From the NCBI GenBank assembly GCA_950022295.1, contig OX465600.1, positions 297,645,782-297,709,781 of the forward strand: a DNA stretch of 64,000 nucleotides, read 5' to 3'. The notes beneath the pieces were generated by a model, which did not search any database, was not told where the DNA came from, and saw nothing but the letters and a program-made list of their open reading frames with translations. How positions within the stretch are numbered: the stretch's first letter is position 1; each line of letters opens with the position of its first letter. This DNA is from Bromus sterilis. Taxonomy: Eukaryota > Streptophyta > Magnoliopsida > Poales > Poaceae. The translations under genes and the position numbers were made by a program. Below, in pieces: positions 1 to 12,640 of the stretch.

Positions 1-1783
1 AGCAAACCACAATCCTAGCAGATGTAGGAGTTGGTTGATATCATGTAGCCCCTGCAACTGTTACTGCTTATTGCATGCTTAGTGGTATAATGAGGTTGCT
101 TATGATGTGAGTCGGGATGACAAACATGGTGTTGATGAAAGTGAAACGTGTTGGTGAATCTACCCTAATACAAGGTGAACGATGAGAGGCTGTGTAGGAG
201 TACACAGTGGGTTGTCTCGTTGAACACCGCCCTAAGCCCGAGTTCTTGTGTAGTGATCCAAGAAGAAGAGTACAACCACACATTGGGCTCACTGACCCCT
301 CTCATCCTAGTACCTCACCCCGTTCGAACCCCAAGAGTCGCAGTAGTTCGGAGTTCTGGTAGGGCTGTGGCACGGTCTGCGAAGTGGATGAACGGCTTTT
401 CAAGACCGGCTTGGGACCCTGCACACATCGTTTGAGGCTATACTAGAACCTCGGCCGAACTTCCATACGGATCCCCCTCAGATAGGCGACTCTCTGGACT
501 AGAACGGAGCTGTGGGCGAAGTGTTGTGGTGGCACCCTCGCTGTCACCTCTTGAACGGTGACACGCAAAAGGCGGTAACTGATGACACGTGTGTGTAGCG
601 GTACACCCTTGCAAGGTTAACAAAACTATTCGAATAGCCGCGTCCGCGGTTAAGGACTGCTTGGAGAGCTGTGCTCGATTATTAGACAACTTGAACTGGA
701 TACTTCTAAAACTCGCAAGATAAGCGTGAGTGCTATGGTGTGCTTCTCGTGGGGAAGCCGAGGAAGTAACCATAGTGGTGTATTTGGTTGAAGAGATGTA
801 GTGGACTCGTGTACGCTTCTTACCTCAAGTCTGGTACTCGTAGTTCAGGACTAGCCAAGTCAAAGCTGGCACTTCTGCAAGTGAAACACCACCCCCCTTT
901 ACCTTGATACATATGCATGAGTAGTATAGTTCCTATGTAAGTCTTGCTGAGTACGATTTTGTACTCACGTTTGCTTAATCTATGTTTTAGATGAACCCAC
1001 CGACCCCGATGGTGGCTTCTAACCGAAGCTCGAAGAATGAAGACTCCGACCAAGACCAAGCTAGTGTAGTCCCAGTCAGACGTCTGGTTCCCTCGTGGAG
1101 GGCTTGTTTTTAGATAAGGCTTCTCTAAGCCATTTGTTAAACTTGTCTGTACTCAGACCTACTTGCTTCCGCTTGTTTGTTGTAATGTTGGATCACATGC
1201 TTGTGATCTCTGTGTGCACTCTGTAAGATTTATTAATAAAGATATATACTTTGTAGAGAATTGCAATGATACCTGCTGTTCATACAAGGCATGTGTGCTG
1301 CGTGTATGTTTATAACATGCATGTCTTTGTATGGGTTTTCGAGACCTTAGTTGTGATCTGGCTGGCGGTCTTTTATAAACCAAGTGGCCCTTAGATGTGC
1401 GCAGCTTGGGGCATCGTGATGCGATTGTTTGAGACTCTGTCTCGTGCACACTTTGATGTATGATCGAGCCCGCCCTAGACCCCGACTAAGTGATCGGGCT
1501 GGAGTAAGTCTATGTAAGGGTTATAATACAATCGATAGTATGGTTGAGGCGACTTGTCTATGAGTATGGGAGTTCACCACCCATATCATTTAGACTTGTG
1601 TGCAGATGATGAGGACCCATTTCAGTTGATCATCCGGCCTGGATGGGACGCCCCTCACGTTCAATGCTTTCCGAGAACGTTCTGTGCTTGGCCTTGTCTG
1701 CTTAGACAAGTGGGTACGGTTCTCGGCTCTCCATATGATTGTGTTTTAGCGAGGCTTGCATACGCTAACCCCGGGTCCCGACA
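1..1783 (+). mobile_element. 5' LTR (3' part) of Tekay-type element 1
   Basis: This stretch matches 8826-10608 almost base for base, so it is the last 1.8 kb of a long LTR whose first part lies outside the window. It ends in ...cccgaca at 1783, directly before a tRNA-iMet primer site, which fixes the LTR end. It contains an AATAAA-like signal near 1233 (ttaataaag). Several 60-110 codon reading frames occur on both strands, but they recur in every LTR copy of the family and are not taken as genes. The near identity with 6695-10608 suggests a recent insertion. Confidence 0.9.
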
Positions 1784-1787
1784 GACT

Positions 1788-1799
1788 TGGTATCAGAGC
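1788..1799 (+). other. Primer binding site, tRNA-iMet, element 1
   Basis: The 12 bases tggtatcagagc are complementary to the 3' end of plant initiator tRNA-Met. They start 4 bases after the LTR end, as in elements 2, 3 and 4. This is where minus-strand DNA synthesis would be primed. Confidence 0.85.
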
Positions 1800-1872
1800 A
1801 GGACTGACTGTAGGATTATCATCCTTGGCCGAAGTCGAGTCTAGCCTTCTATAGTTATATAGTTACTATGGG

Positions 1873-1881
1873 TATATAAGG
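1873..1881 (+). promoter_or_regulatory. TATA-box-like site in leader of element 1
   Basis: tatataagg lies 90 bp downstream of the LTR end, in the untranslated leader and after the primer site. The same site sits 89-90 bp from the LTR in all four family members here. It could start a transcript lacking the primer site; this is inference. The rest of the leader (1784-2256) has no gene. From about 2010 on it differs from the leaders of elements 2-4. Confidence 0.45.
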
Positions 1882-2256
1882 GAACAACGTAAGGCTTCTT
1901 TTTCTCCTTACCCTCATCGATCTGAGTTCTGAGTCACCCTCATCTTATTCTACGGGAAGATAGGATTAGGCTCACCTCTGTCTTACTAGAACATCTCGTT
2001 GATTTCCTCCTTATAGCCGTAGGATGGTTATGGTTGTCCAGATTCTTCGTATTTTGAGTTCCTTGAAGAAGTTCTGTCCAATTTCTTCGAGGTTGTTTTA
2101 TTTTCCATCGCAGTGTAGCCGTTATGCTGCCGGATTTGTTTCGTGTTTCTTTGAATCATTGCCTTTGCATTATAGTCTTCTCCTTCTGAAATCTTATCCT
2201 TTTATCCTTGACTCCATCATACAACCTGTTCTGATTGTTGATTTTTATCACACAGG

Positions 2257-5200
2257 ATGTCAGGTGGAACTCGTAGTGCTGTTCTTCGGAATTGAGACCG
2301 TGATCGGAATCGAAATGATGATGAACCTCTACCATCGCCTTCTGCGGCAGTAATCATGATGGAAGCTGAGCGGAATAGACGTGATCAAACACGCCTTCTG
2401 GAGCTCATTGAGCAGAATACCGCCCACCATCGTAATGTGGTGGTCAGCATTCAGGACTTCATCCTCCTCAAGCCACCGGTTTTCCGATGTTCTTCTGAGC
2501 CCCTTGAAGCTGATGATTGGCTCCGTTCCATCGAGCGTAAGCTTGATACTGCACATGTTGCTCCCGATGACCGAGTTGTTTTCGCGGTATACTTCTTGGA
2601 ATGTGCTGCTCTTGAGTGGTGGGAGAACTATGTTGCAATGCAGCCAGATGGTCACGTAGTGACTTGGCAGGAGTTCTGTGTTGCCTTTCGAGGGTACCAC
2701 ATTCTGGATGAGTTGATGGAGCGCAAGAAGGAAGAGTTCTGCAATCTGAATCAAGGAGAGATGTCCATCCATGAGTATGTGAGGGAATTCAACCGTCTTG
2801 CTCGGTATGCCCAAGATGAGATCACCACCGATGCCAGAAAGCAGGCAAGGTTCCGCAAGGGACTTAGCCCCATCCTTCGTCATGACCTCAACCTCATAGA
2901 ATTTGCCACCTTTGAGGATTTAGTCAACAGATCCTTCAGAGCTGAGCATGGCAATGAAGTTCTCGAAAAGTCTCGCAAGCATGCTCTTGAGCTTGCCCCT
3001 TCTTCCAGTTCACGCCCTCAGAAGCGTATGATCTGGATTCCTAATAGTTTGATCCACCAAAACAACCCACCGAGGCCATCCCTTGTGCCGCCTCGTCCAC
3101 CAGCTCCACCAAACAACCCAGCTCCCCGCACTATCTTTCGAGCCTGCTTTAGATGTGGCCAGCCTGGTCACTACTCTCGTGAGTGCCCCGTCAACCAAAA
3201 TGCTCCACCCCATGCCAAAGGAAAACCCACTGTACGTGCCAAACCACCTCCAAAGGTTCCCACCGCTAATCCATCCATCTCAGAAAATCTTGGACGTGTG
3301 AACCAAATCTCAGCTGAGGAAACTGATGGTACTTCTGATGTCATTCTTGGCACACTCTCAGTCAATTTTGTTCCCACTTCTGTTCTTTTCGATCGAGGAT
3401 CTTCTCACACATTCATGTCGGAAAGTTATGCACTTCGACATGATGTATCCTTTGAAGAAATGTTCACCCCTATGATCATTCAAACTCCTGGTTCAAAGTG
3501 GCAAACTAATAGAGTAAGCCATGGTAATCAAATTGCAATTGAGGGTTTAGTATTCCTTGCTTCACTCATAGCCCTCAAGTCTTCAGACATTGATGTCATC
3601 CTTGGTATGGATTGGTTATCAAGACAACATGCTTTTCTTGATTGTAAAGCCAAGTCAGTTAGACTTACACACCCTTCAGGCCAGACAATAGTTTACTCCT
3701 CACCAAGAACAAGAACCTAGGTGCATTCTTTGAATGTGCTTCCCCTTCCCGACCTTGAAGATGTTCCGGTGGTTCGTGACTTTCCGGATGTCTTTCCTGA
3801 AGAGCTGCCAGGCATGCCACCCGACAGGTGTGTAGAGTTCATAGTGGATCTTGCCCCAGGCACAGCCCCAATTTCCAGACGCCCATACAAAATGGCCCCA
3901 CGTGAGTTAGCTGAGCTTAAAACCCAACTGGAAGCTTTGTTGGAAAAAGGCTTCATCCGCCCTAGCTCATCGCCATGGGGTTTCCCCGTTCTGTTCATAA
4001 CGAAAAAAGATGGAACAGAAAGGATGTGCGTAGACTATCGCCCGCTAAATTTAGCGACGATAAAGAACAAATACCCACTGCCCAGGATCAACGATCTTTA
4101 TGATCAACTTGCAGGATCCTCTGTCTTCTCCAAGATGGATTTGAGATTAGGTTATCATCAAATCAAAATCCGAAACGAGGACATTCCCAAAACGGCTTTT
4201 ACTACTCGTTATGGTCTTTACGAGTACACCGTCATGTCCTTCGGTTTAACCAATGCCCCCGCCACTTTCTCACGCATGATGAATTCGATCTTCATGGAGT
4301 ATTTGGACCAGTTCGTCGTGGTTTACCTCGATGACATCCTTATATACTCGAAGAACAAAGAAGAACATGCCAAACACCTAAGGATGGTATTGATGAAACT
4401 TAGAGAGCATCGCCTGTATGCTAAATTCTCCAAGTGTGAATTTTGGCTACCAGAAGTGACCTACTTAGGCCACGTGATTTCTGCAAAAGGCATTGCTGTG
4501 AATCCCGAGAGAGTTCAGGCCGTCCTTGACTGGACTCCACCTGAATCGGTTAAGTAAGTTAGGAGTTTTCTTGGCCTAGCCAGCTATTGCCGTCGCTTCG
4601 TCGAGAACTTTTCTAAAGTTGCAAAACCTCTGACTGAACTCCTCAAGAAAGATAAGAAATTCCTATGGACTCCCAAGTGCGAGGAAAGCTTTCAAGAGCT
4701 AAAAAGAAGATTGACTTCTGCACCCCTACTTGCACCTCCAGACACCAAAAAGGATTTCGAAATCTATTGTGACGCATCACGGCAAGGGTTAGGATGCATA
4801 CTTCTGCAAGATCGACATGTGGTAGCTTATGCTTCACGCCAGTTGCGGCCACATGAAGAGAACTATCCTACCCATGACCTTGAACTCGCTGCCGTAGTTC
4901 ATGCCCTAACAACTTGGCGACATTACCTCCTTGGTAATAGTTGTGAGATCTATTCCGACCACCAAAGCCTCAAATACATTTTCACCCAGCCAGATCTTAA
5001 TCTCAGGGAAAGACGCTGGATTGAGTTGATAAAAGATTACGACGTAGTAATTTCTTACACCCCAGGCAAAGCCAATGTCATGGCTGATGCACTAAGTCGT
5101 AAGTCGTATTGTAACAACCTCATGTTACAACAGTATCAACCACTTCTTCATGAGGAATTTCGAAAGCTTAATCTCGAGATTGTTCCTCGTGGATCTCTTT

Positions 5201-6795
5201 TCAACTTGGTGGCGAAGCCAACCCTTGAGGATCAAATCATGGTTGCCCAAAGGCGTGCACGAGGTGTTTGCCGGATCAAGGAGAACATTGCTAGCGGAGT
5301 TGCTAAATGTTTCTCCACAGATAGTAAAGGAACGGTATTCTTTGGAAATCGTTTGGTAGTACCTAAGAATAGGGATCTAAGGCAACTCATCCTCAAAGAA
5401 GCCCATGACACACTCCTCTCAATTCATCCCGGTAGCACAAAAATGTACCGAGATCTACGCCAGAGATTTTGGTGGACTAGGATGAAGAGAGACATTGCTC
5501 AATTTATTGCCGAATGTGATGTTTGTCGTCGCATTAAGGCCGAACACCAAAGACCTGCTGGTACACTTCAACCTTTGCCTATTCCAGAGTGGAAATGGGA
5601 CAAAGTCGGTATGGACTTCATCACCAGCTTTCCAAAAACCCAGAAAGGAAACGATGCCATCTTTGTTGTCATAGATAGGCTTTCCAAAGTTGCTCACTTC
5701 CTTCCAGTTCGCGAGTCTATAACTGCTAGCCAGTTAGCGGACTTGTATGTCTCTAGAATTGTGTCCCTTCATGGTGTTCCTTTGGAAATCAATTCTGATC
5801 GTGGTAGCCTTTTCACCTCTAGATTTTGGGGAAGCTTCCAACGTGCTATGGGAACTCATCTCTCCTTTAGTACAGCTTTCCATCCTCAGTCTAGTGGTCA
5901 AGTCGAAAGGGTTAACAAAATTCTTGAAGACATGCTCAGAGCTTGTGTTATATCTTTAGGAAAGAATTGGGAGAAGTCTCTTCCATTTGCCGAATTTGCT
6001 TATAACAATAGTTTTCAATCTAGTCTGAACATGGCTCCTTTTGAACTCCTTTATGGACGACGATGTCGAACACCCCTTAACTGGTCAGAAACCGGCGAAA
6101 GACAATTCTTTGGACCGGATATGATCAAGGAAGCAGAAGAGAAAGTTCGCATTGTTCGTGATCAATTGAAAGCCGCACAGTCTCGTCAGAAAAGCTACTA
6201 TGATCGTCATCATAGGCAGGAGAGCTACAATCTGGATGAGAAGGCTTACCTTCGGGTTACTCCTCTGAAGGGAACCCAACGTTTCGGTATCAAAGGCAAG
6301 TTGGCCCCACGTTACATCGGACCTTTCCGCATTATTGCTAAACGTGGAGAAGTTGCCTACCAACTTGAACTACCCCCGCACCTTTCCCGAGTACATGATG
6401 TATTCCATATGTCACAATTCAGGCGTTGCTTCAAGGACCCCATCCGCGAAGTCGACCATGAAACGCTTGATCTCCAAGATGACCTTTCTTATCGAGAATA
6501 CCCCGTTCGTATTCTTGATTCCGCAGAGCGTGTCACTCGCCGAAAGAAGATCAAGTTTCTGAAAGTTCAGTGGTCACACCACTCAGAGAAAGAAGCCACG
6601 TGGGAAAGAGAAGACCGTCTCAGTGCCGAGTACCCCTCCTTCCTCCCGCAGACTTTTGAATCTCGGGACGAGATTCTTTTGAGTGGGGGCGAGTTGTCAC
6701 AACCCCAAGTTAGGTATGTGCTAGGATCAGAGGTACCTTGCATTCATGCAAAAACTTCAAATTGCAATTCAAAAATGGGGAAAAGAAAGCCCTGA
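2257..6795 (+). pseudogene. Broken gag-pol of Tekay-type chromovirus (element 1)
   Basis: One reading frame codes for gag, a CCHC zinc knuckle (CFRCGQPGHYSREC, near 3150-3190), retropepsin, reverse transcriptase (YLDD near 4325), RNase H (YCDAS near 4765), integrase (HHCC, then D,D-35-E near 5610-5910) and a C-terminal chromodomain-like segment (PVRILDS to WERED, near 6500-6620). The start is taken at 2257 because an ATG there follows a splice-acceptor-like cacag and aligns with the gag start of elements 2 and 3. Three in-frame stops break it: TGA at 2293, TAG at 3718 and TAA at 4555. The protease active site reads D-R-G instead of the D-P-G of element 2. A one-base loss at the LTR start lets the frame run about 100 bases into the 3' LTR. 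The gag half is far more diverged from elements 2 and 3 than pol is. There is no 259-codon ORF before gag. Non-functional copy. Confidence 0.9.
6682..6694 (+). other. Polypurine tract, element 1
   Basis: agtgggggcgagt lies directly before the 3' LTR start (tgtcac at 6695). The same tract precedes the 3' LTRs of elements 2 and 4. It is the expected plus-strand primer. Confidence 0.8.
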
Positions 6796-7140
6796 GAAAT
6801 TAAATCAAATAGCCAGAGACAAATCTTTTTCCAAAAATCATTTGAGTATTTGGAAAATTCCTATAAATGGTGCTGATCATTTTAAAAATGGTTTGGGAGC
6901 AATCCCATGCTCATGGAATTTTCTAATATTCAAACAGTGGCTTTGGAAATTAAATAAAACCCTATTTGACTTGAAATTCAAATTATTTGAATTTCAAAAA
7001 TGCCCAAAAGTTATGAGTGGCTAGCTCTCTATTTTATGAGGCCACATAAAAATTTGGGGCATTTAATAAAATGCCTAGGTATTTTGTTTTCTAGGCAGAA
7101 CAAATAGAACAGAATTAAATAAAAAGAAAAGAGAAAGCAG

Positions 7141-7900
7141 AGAGCTTACCTCTCGCACCAGGCGAGGCCCACCTCCTTGGCCCCGGCCCAGCCCACCGAG
7201 CCACCTTGTCTTCTTCCTCCCCGCCCCTCCAAGCACCTCGCTGGAGGGCAGAGCACGGCGACGACGCCACGGCGACGTCCAGGCCCTTCTAGACCTCCCC
7301 CTACCTCTCTCTTGTGCCACGGAGTCGCGAAGAAGCCCCCCCGCACCCCAGCTCTCTCCCAGACCCTCTCCTTCCCCTCCGGCGACGAGAAACCGAGCAC
7401 CCCCGAAGCACAGCCGGAGCGCGGCGACGCCCCGACGTGGCCACCGTGCCCCCCTCGCCGAGCCGAGCTGTCCAGTGCATCCGCTGCCGTCGTCTTCGTC
7501 ATCTCCCGCACAGAATCGAACCGAGGAGCTCCCCAGGCGTCGCCCGTGTCTTCGAGTTGCCGCCGGCCGTCGACGACCCCCAAGTCGATTTCGACGCCGT
7601 GCTGCTTTCCCCGCCCCTTCGTCCTCTCCATCGCCACTGGTGAGCTCCCAGCTCCATTTCCCCCCCATCCGTGCGTCTCCCCGGGCTCTCTGTGCTAGTC
7701 CGCCATGGAAAGTGTCTCCGAACGCCGCCTCCCGACGTCGAAGCCATGGCCTGGAGCCTCCCCCTCGAACCCCTCCTAGTCAAGACGACGCGCGACGTCG
7801 CGGGCTTCGTCCCAGTGCCCCCAGCCCCCTCCCCGTGTCCCGTAACGCCGTTCCGGTAGAGCGCCGCCGCGCACTGGACGCCGGCCGCTAACCGCCGGGC
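7141..7900. promoter_or_regulatory. GC-rich island in LTR with outward splice-donor-like sites
   Basis: A CpG-rich, proline/serine/arginine-coding-like block sits in an AT-rich LTR. On the minus strand its left edge reads AG|GTAAGC (at 7147-7148); on the plus strand CTG|GTGAGC occurs at 7639-7640. Both sites recur at the same places in the other LTRs (13290-14216, 29019-29930, 41222-42130, 48841-49735). It may be a promoter/first-exon island read in both directions. Long frames exist on both strands but change between copies, so no CDS is called. Confidence 0.4.
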
Positions 7901-8043
7901 ACTTAGGAGTTAACCCACCCCTAATCACCCCCTAATCCCACTGACTCGTGGGCCCAAGGCCACTAACTAACCCCTGGTTAGTTTAACTAACCGGGTTAAT
8001 TAACCCCCCCACTGACAGCCCGGACCCACGCGTCAGCAGCCCC

Positions 8044-8074
8044 CTGACGTCACCCTGGCGTCAGGCTGACGCAG
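8044..8074. promoter_or_regulatory. TGACG cluster (as-1/bZIP-like) in LTR
   Basis: Three TGACG/GCGTCA motifs in 31 bases, including palindromic TGACGTCA. TGACG is the core bound by plant TGA-type bZIP factors. Similar clusters sit at the matching place in the other LTRs. Confidence 0.4.
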
Positions 8075-11000
8075 TAAATCAGTTAAATGGTTTATTTAAT
8101 TCCAGAAATTCCAGAAAATACCCCAAACTTTGGAAATTCATAGAAAATTCATCCTAACTCCAAATATAGCAAATAATATGTCTAAAATTATCAGAAAAAT
8201 ACAAGGATTAAGAATATGCAATTTGTTTTCATGTTTGACCATTTTAAAATGGGTGAACAGTAGCAAACATGCATATGGACCCTTTTCAATTTCAAATTTG
8301 GGATGATTTTGCAAATGATTTTGCAACACCCTTATTTCCAATGGTTTCATCCACACCTCAGAAATATTACTTCAACTATACAACATCACTTCATGATCAA
8401 ACTTTTCAGATGAACTTTCATGCATCCAAATGCATTTGAAATTCATCGATAAATCAACTGGAGTTTGAATTTGCATTTCAAATGCAATATACTCCTTTTA
8501 AATGGAATGCTCAACACATCAGTACCTTGAACATCACCATTACAATCTTATTCATGTGATTGTGCATTGTACATTATGTTGATCCTATGATTGTCATGTT
8601 GCTGATAGAATTGGATTCGGAGCTCGAGATCACCCCCTTCGTTGAAGACTCCATTATCGAAACTTCGTCAGCAAGGCAAGCAAACCCCCATTGATCATGC
8701 CTATAAAATCCCACTTCCCTCTCATGTCTCGCTTATGCATTGTTTAGGATGATCACCATGATAACGTTTCTACCGCATAGTTGAACCCATATCCTTTGCA
8801 TGACCTATCATCTTGTCACAGTAGTAAGCAAACCACAATCCTAGCAGATGGAGGAGTTGGTTGATATCATGTACCCCCTGCAACTGTTACTGCTTATTGC
8901 ATGCTTAGTGGTATAATGAGGTTGCTTATGATGTGAGTCGGGATGACAAACATGGTGTTGATGAAAGTGAACGTGTTGGTGAATCTACCCTAATACAAGG
9001 TGAACGATGAGAGGCTGTGTAGGAGTACACAGTGGGTTGTCTCGTTGAACACCGCCCTAAGCCCGAGTTCTTGTGTAGTGATCCAAGAAGAAGAGTACAA
9101 CCACACATTGGGCTCACTGACCCCTCTCATCCTAGTACCTCACCCCGTTCGAACCCCAAGAGTCGCAGTAGTTCGGAGTTCTGGTAGGGCTGTGGCACGG
9201 TCTGCGAAGTGGATGAACGGCTTTTCAAGACCGGCTTGGGACCCTGCACACATCGTTTGAGGCTGTACTGGAACCTCGGCCGAACTTCCATACGGATCCC
9301 CCTCAGATAGGCGACTCTCTGGACTAGAACGGAGCTGTGGGCGAAGTGTTGTGGTGGCATCCTCGCTGTCACCTCTTGAACGGTGACACGCAAAAGGCGG
9401 TAACTGATGACACGTGTGTGTAGCGGTACACCCTTGCAAGGTTAACAAAACTATTCGAATAGCCGCGTCCGCGGTTAAGGACTGCTTGGAGAGCTGTGCT
9501 CGATTATTAGACAACTTGAACTGGATACTTCTAAAACTCGCAAGATAAGCGTGAGTGCTATGGTGTGCTTCTCGTGGGGAAGCCGAGGAAGTAACCATAG
9601 TGGTGTATTTGGTTGAAGAGATATAGTGGACTCGTGTACGCTTCTTACCTCAAGTCTGGTACTCGTAGTTCAGGACTAGCCAAGTCAAAGCTGGCACTTC
9701 TGCAAGTGAAACCCCACCCCCCTTTACCTTGATACATATGCATGAGTAGTATAGTTCCTATGTAAGTCTTGCTGAGTACTATTTTGTACTCACGTTTGCT
9801 TAATCTATGTTTTAGATGAACCCACCGACCCCGATGGTGGCTTCTAACCGAAGCTCGAAGAATGAAGATTTCGACCAAGACCAAGCTAGTGTAGTCCCAG
9901 TCAGACGACTGGTTCCCTCGTGGAGGGCTTGTTTTTAGATAAGGCTTCTCTAAGCCATTTGTTAAACTTGTCTGTACTCAGACCTACTTGCTTCCGCTTG
10001 TTTGTTGTAATGTTGGATCACATGCTTGTGATCTCTGTGTGCACTCTGTAAGAGTTATTAATAAAGATATATACTTTTTAGAGAATTGCAATGATACCTG
10101 CTGTTCATACAAGGCATGTGTGTTGCATGTATGTTTATAACATGCATGTCTTTGTATGGGTTTTCGAGACCTTATATGTGATCTGGCTGGCGGTCTTTTA
10201 TACACCAAGTGGCCCTTAGATGTGCGCAGCTTGGGGCATCGCGATGCGATTGTTTGAGACTCTGTCTCGTGCACACTTTGATGTATGATCGAGCCCTCCC
10301 TAGACCCCGACTAAGTGATCGGGCTGGAGTAAGTCTATGTAAGGGTTATAATACAATCGATAGTATGGTTGAGGCGACTTGTCTATGAGTATGGGAGTTC
10401 ACCACCCATATCATTTAGACTTGTGTGCGGACGATGAGGACCCATTTCAGTTGATCATCCGGCCTGGATGGGATGCCCCTCACGTTCGATGCTTTCCGAG
10501 AACGTTCTGTGCTTGGCCTTGTCTGCTTAGACAAGTGGGTACGGTTCTCGGCTCTCCATATGATTGTGTTGTAGCGAGGCTTGCATACGCTAACCTCGGG
10601 TCCCGACAGACCCGGGGTTAGCGTATGCAAGTACAGTTAAGACATAGTCATATGGAGAGCCGAGAACCACACCCACTTGTCTAAGCAGACAAGGCCAAGC
10701 ACTGAACATTCTCGGAAAGCATCGTACGTGAGGGGCATCCCATCCAGGCCGGATGATCAACTGAAATGGGTCCTCATCGTCCGCACACAAGTCTAATGAT
10801 ATGGGTGGTGAAATCCCATATTCAAAGACAAGTCGCCTCAACCATACTATCGACTATCTCAAAACTCTTACATAGACTTACTCCAGCCCGATCACTTAGT
10901 CGGGGTCTAGGGCGGGCTCGATCATACCACAAAGTGTGCACGAGACGGAGTCTCGAGCAATCGCATCGCGATGCCCCAAGCTGCGCACATCTAAGGGCCA

Positions 11001-12448
11001 CTTGGTGTATGAAAGACAGCCAGCCAGAACACAACTAAGGTCTCGAAAACCCATACAAAGACATGAATGTTATAAACATACACGCAGCACACATGCCTTG
11101 TATGAACAGCAGGTACCATTGCAATTCTCTACAAAGTGTACATTTTATTTATAACTCTTATAGAGTACACACAGAGATCACATACATGTGATCCAACATT
11201 ACAACACGGAACGGAAGCAAATTATGTCTGAGTACAGACAAGTTTAACAAATGGCTTAAGAAGCCTTATTTAAACACAAAGCCCTCCACGAGGGAACCAG
11301 TCTGCTGACTGGGACTAGACTAGTTTAACTTCAGTCGTCCAACTCGATGAAGAAGCCACCTTCGGGGTCAGTGGCATCATCTAAAACATAGATTAAGCAA
11401 ACGTGAGTACAAAGGCGTACTCAGCAAGACTTACATAGGAGCTATACTACTCATGCATATGTATCAAGGTAAAAGGAGGTGGGGTTCACTTGAAGAAATG
11501 CCAGCTTTGACTTGGCTAATCCTTAACTACGAGTACCAGACTTTGGGGTAAGAAGCGTACACGAGTCCACTACTTTCTCCAACCAATACACCACTATGGT
11601 GCTTTCCTCGACTTCCCCACGAGAAAGCACGCCATAGCACTCACACTTATCTTGGTGTGTTTTAGAAGTATCCGGTTCAAGTTATCTAATAATCAAGCTA
11701 AGCTTTCCAAGTAGTCCATAACCGCGGACGCGGCTATTCGAATAGTTTTGTTAACCTTGCAAGGGTGTAGCGCTACACACACATGATCATCATTTACCGC
11801 CTTTGATCTCGACACCATTCAAGGGGTGTCAGCGAGGATGCTCACCACAACTGTTACCTCATAGCCGATCTAGTCTGAGAAATCCGCCTACTTGGGTTGG
11901 TTACCACAATTGTGAACCCGGCCGGTTTACCGAAGTGGACCCAAGTGATGTGTGCATGGTGCATAAGCCGGTCTCGGATGAGCCGTTCTCTCACTTAGCA
12001 TCCAGGCCACAAGCCTACCAGAACTCCGAACTACTGCGACATCTGGACATCGAAAGGGATGAGTTAATAGGTTGAGAGGGGTCAGTGAGCCCAATGTGTG
12101 GTTGTACTCTTCATCTTGGATCACCACACAAGAACTCGGACTTGGGGCGGTGTTCAACGAGACAACCCACCGTGTACTCCTACACAGCCTCTCATCGTTC
12201 ACCTTGTATTAGGGTCGATTCACCAACACTTTTCTACCATCATCAACATGATCATTCCCATCCCGACTCACATCACAGTAACAACATGGTATCACACTAA
12301 GCATGCAATAAGCAGTAACATTGCAGGGGCCACATGATATCATTCAACTCTTACATTTGCTAGGATTGTGGTTTGCTTACTACTGTGACAAAAGATAGGT
12401 CATGCAAAGGAATGGGTTCATCTATGCGGTAGAATCGTAACATGGTGA

Positions 12449-12640
12449 TCATCCTAAACAATGCATAAGCGAGACATGAGAGGGAAGTGGGATTTTATCG
12501 ACATGATCAATGGGGGTTTGCTTGCCTTGCTGACGAGGTTCGGGTTCGGGGTCTTCAACGAAGGGGGTGACCTCGGGCTCCGGCTCCACGTCTATCAGCA
12601 ACATGACAATCATAGGATCAACATAATGTACAATGCACAA
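12449..12640 (-). other. Conserved small reading frame in LTR
   Basis: A 63-codon frame ending in PEPEPRQQGKQTPIDHVDK and about 14 further residues. The same C-terminal 45 residues are kept in frame in three other LTR copies (30529-30771, 42726-42974, 50332-50580). The sense frame in the element 1 LTR near 8620-8750 is degenerate. It may be a coding exon of an LTR-borne transcript or only reflect the youth of the copies. Confidence 0.3.

Larger units (their letters stand above)
6695..10608 (+). mobile_element. 3' LTR of Tekay-type element 1
   Basis: A 3.9-kb LTR running from tgtcac to cccgaca; its last 1.8 kb duplicates 1-1783. The layout is the same in all family LTRs: AT-rich start, GC-rich island (about 7150-7900), TGACG cluster (about 8045), AT-rich stretch (8080-8560), then a moderately GC-rich second half. 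It is about 170 bp shorter than the LTRs of elements 2 and 4. At 10608 it abuts the inverted LTR of element 2, so no target duplication can be read. Confidence 0.9.

Noticed and set aside
175..435. 86-codon frame repeated at 9000-9260 and, in variant form, in all LTRs
   Set aside because: It lies in LTRs, overlaps antisense frames of equal length, and its repetition only reflects LTR duplication.
1788..1799. tRNA gene at the tggtatcagagc sites
   Set aside because: Only 12 bases match a tRNA 3' end and there is no cloverleaf. The position after the LTR makes it a primer site.
2329..2883. 184-codon antisense frame over gag of element 1, and similar antisense frames over other gag-pol copies
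   Set aside because: Shadows of the conserved gag coding sequence on the other strand.
7177..7698. Long frames on both strands in the GC-rich LTR island taken as host genes
   Set aside because: Several frames on both strands overlap, all Pro/Arg/Ser-rich from GC composition, and they shift frame between LTR copies. Kept only as a possible regulatory or exon island.
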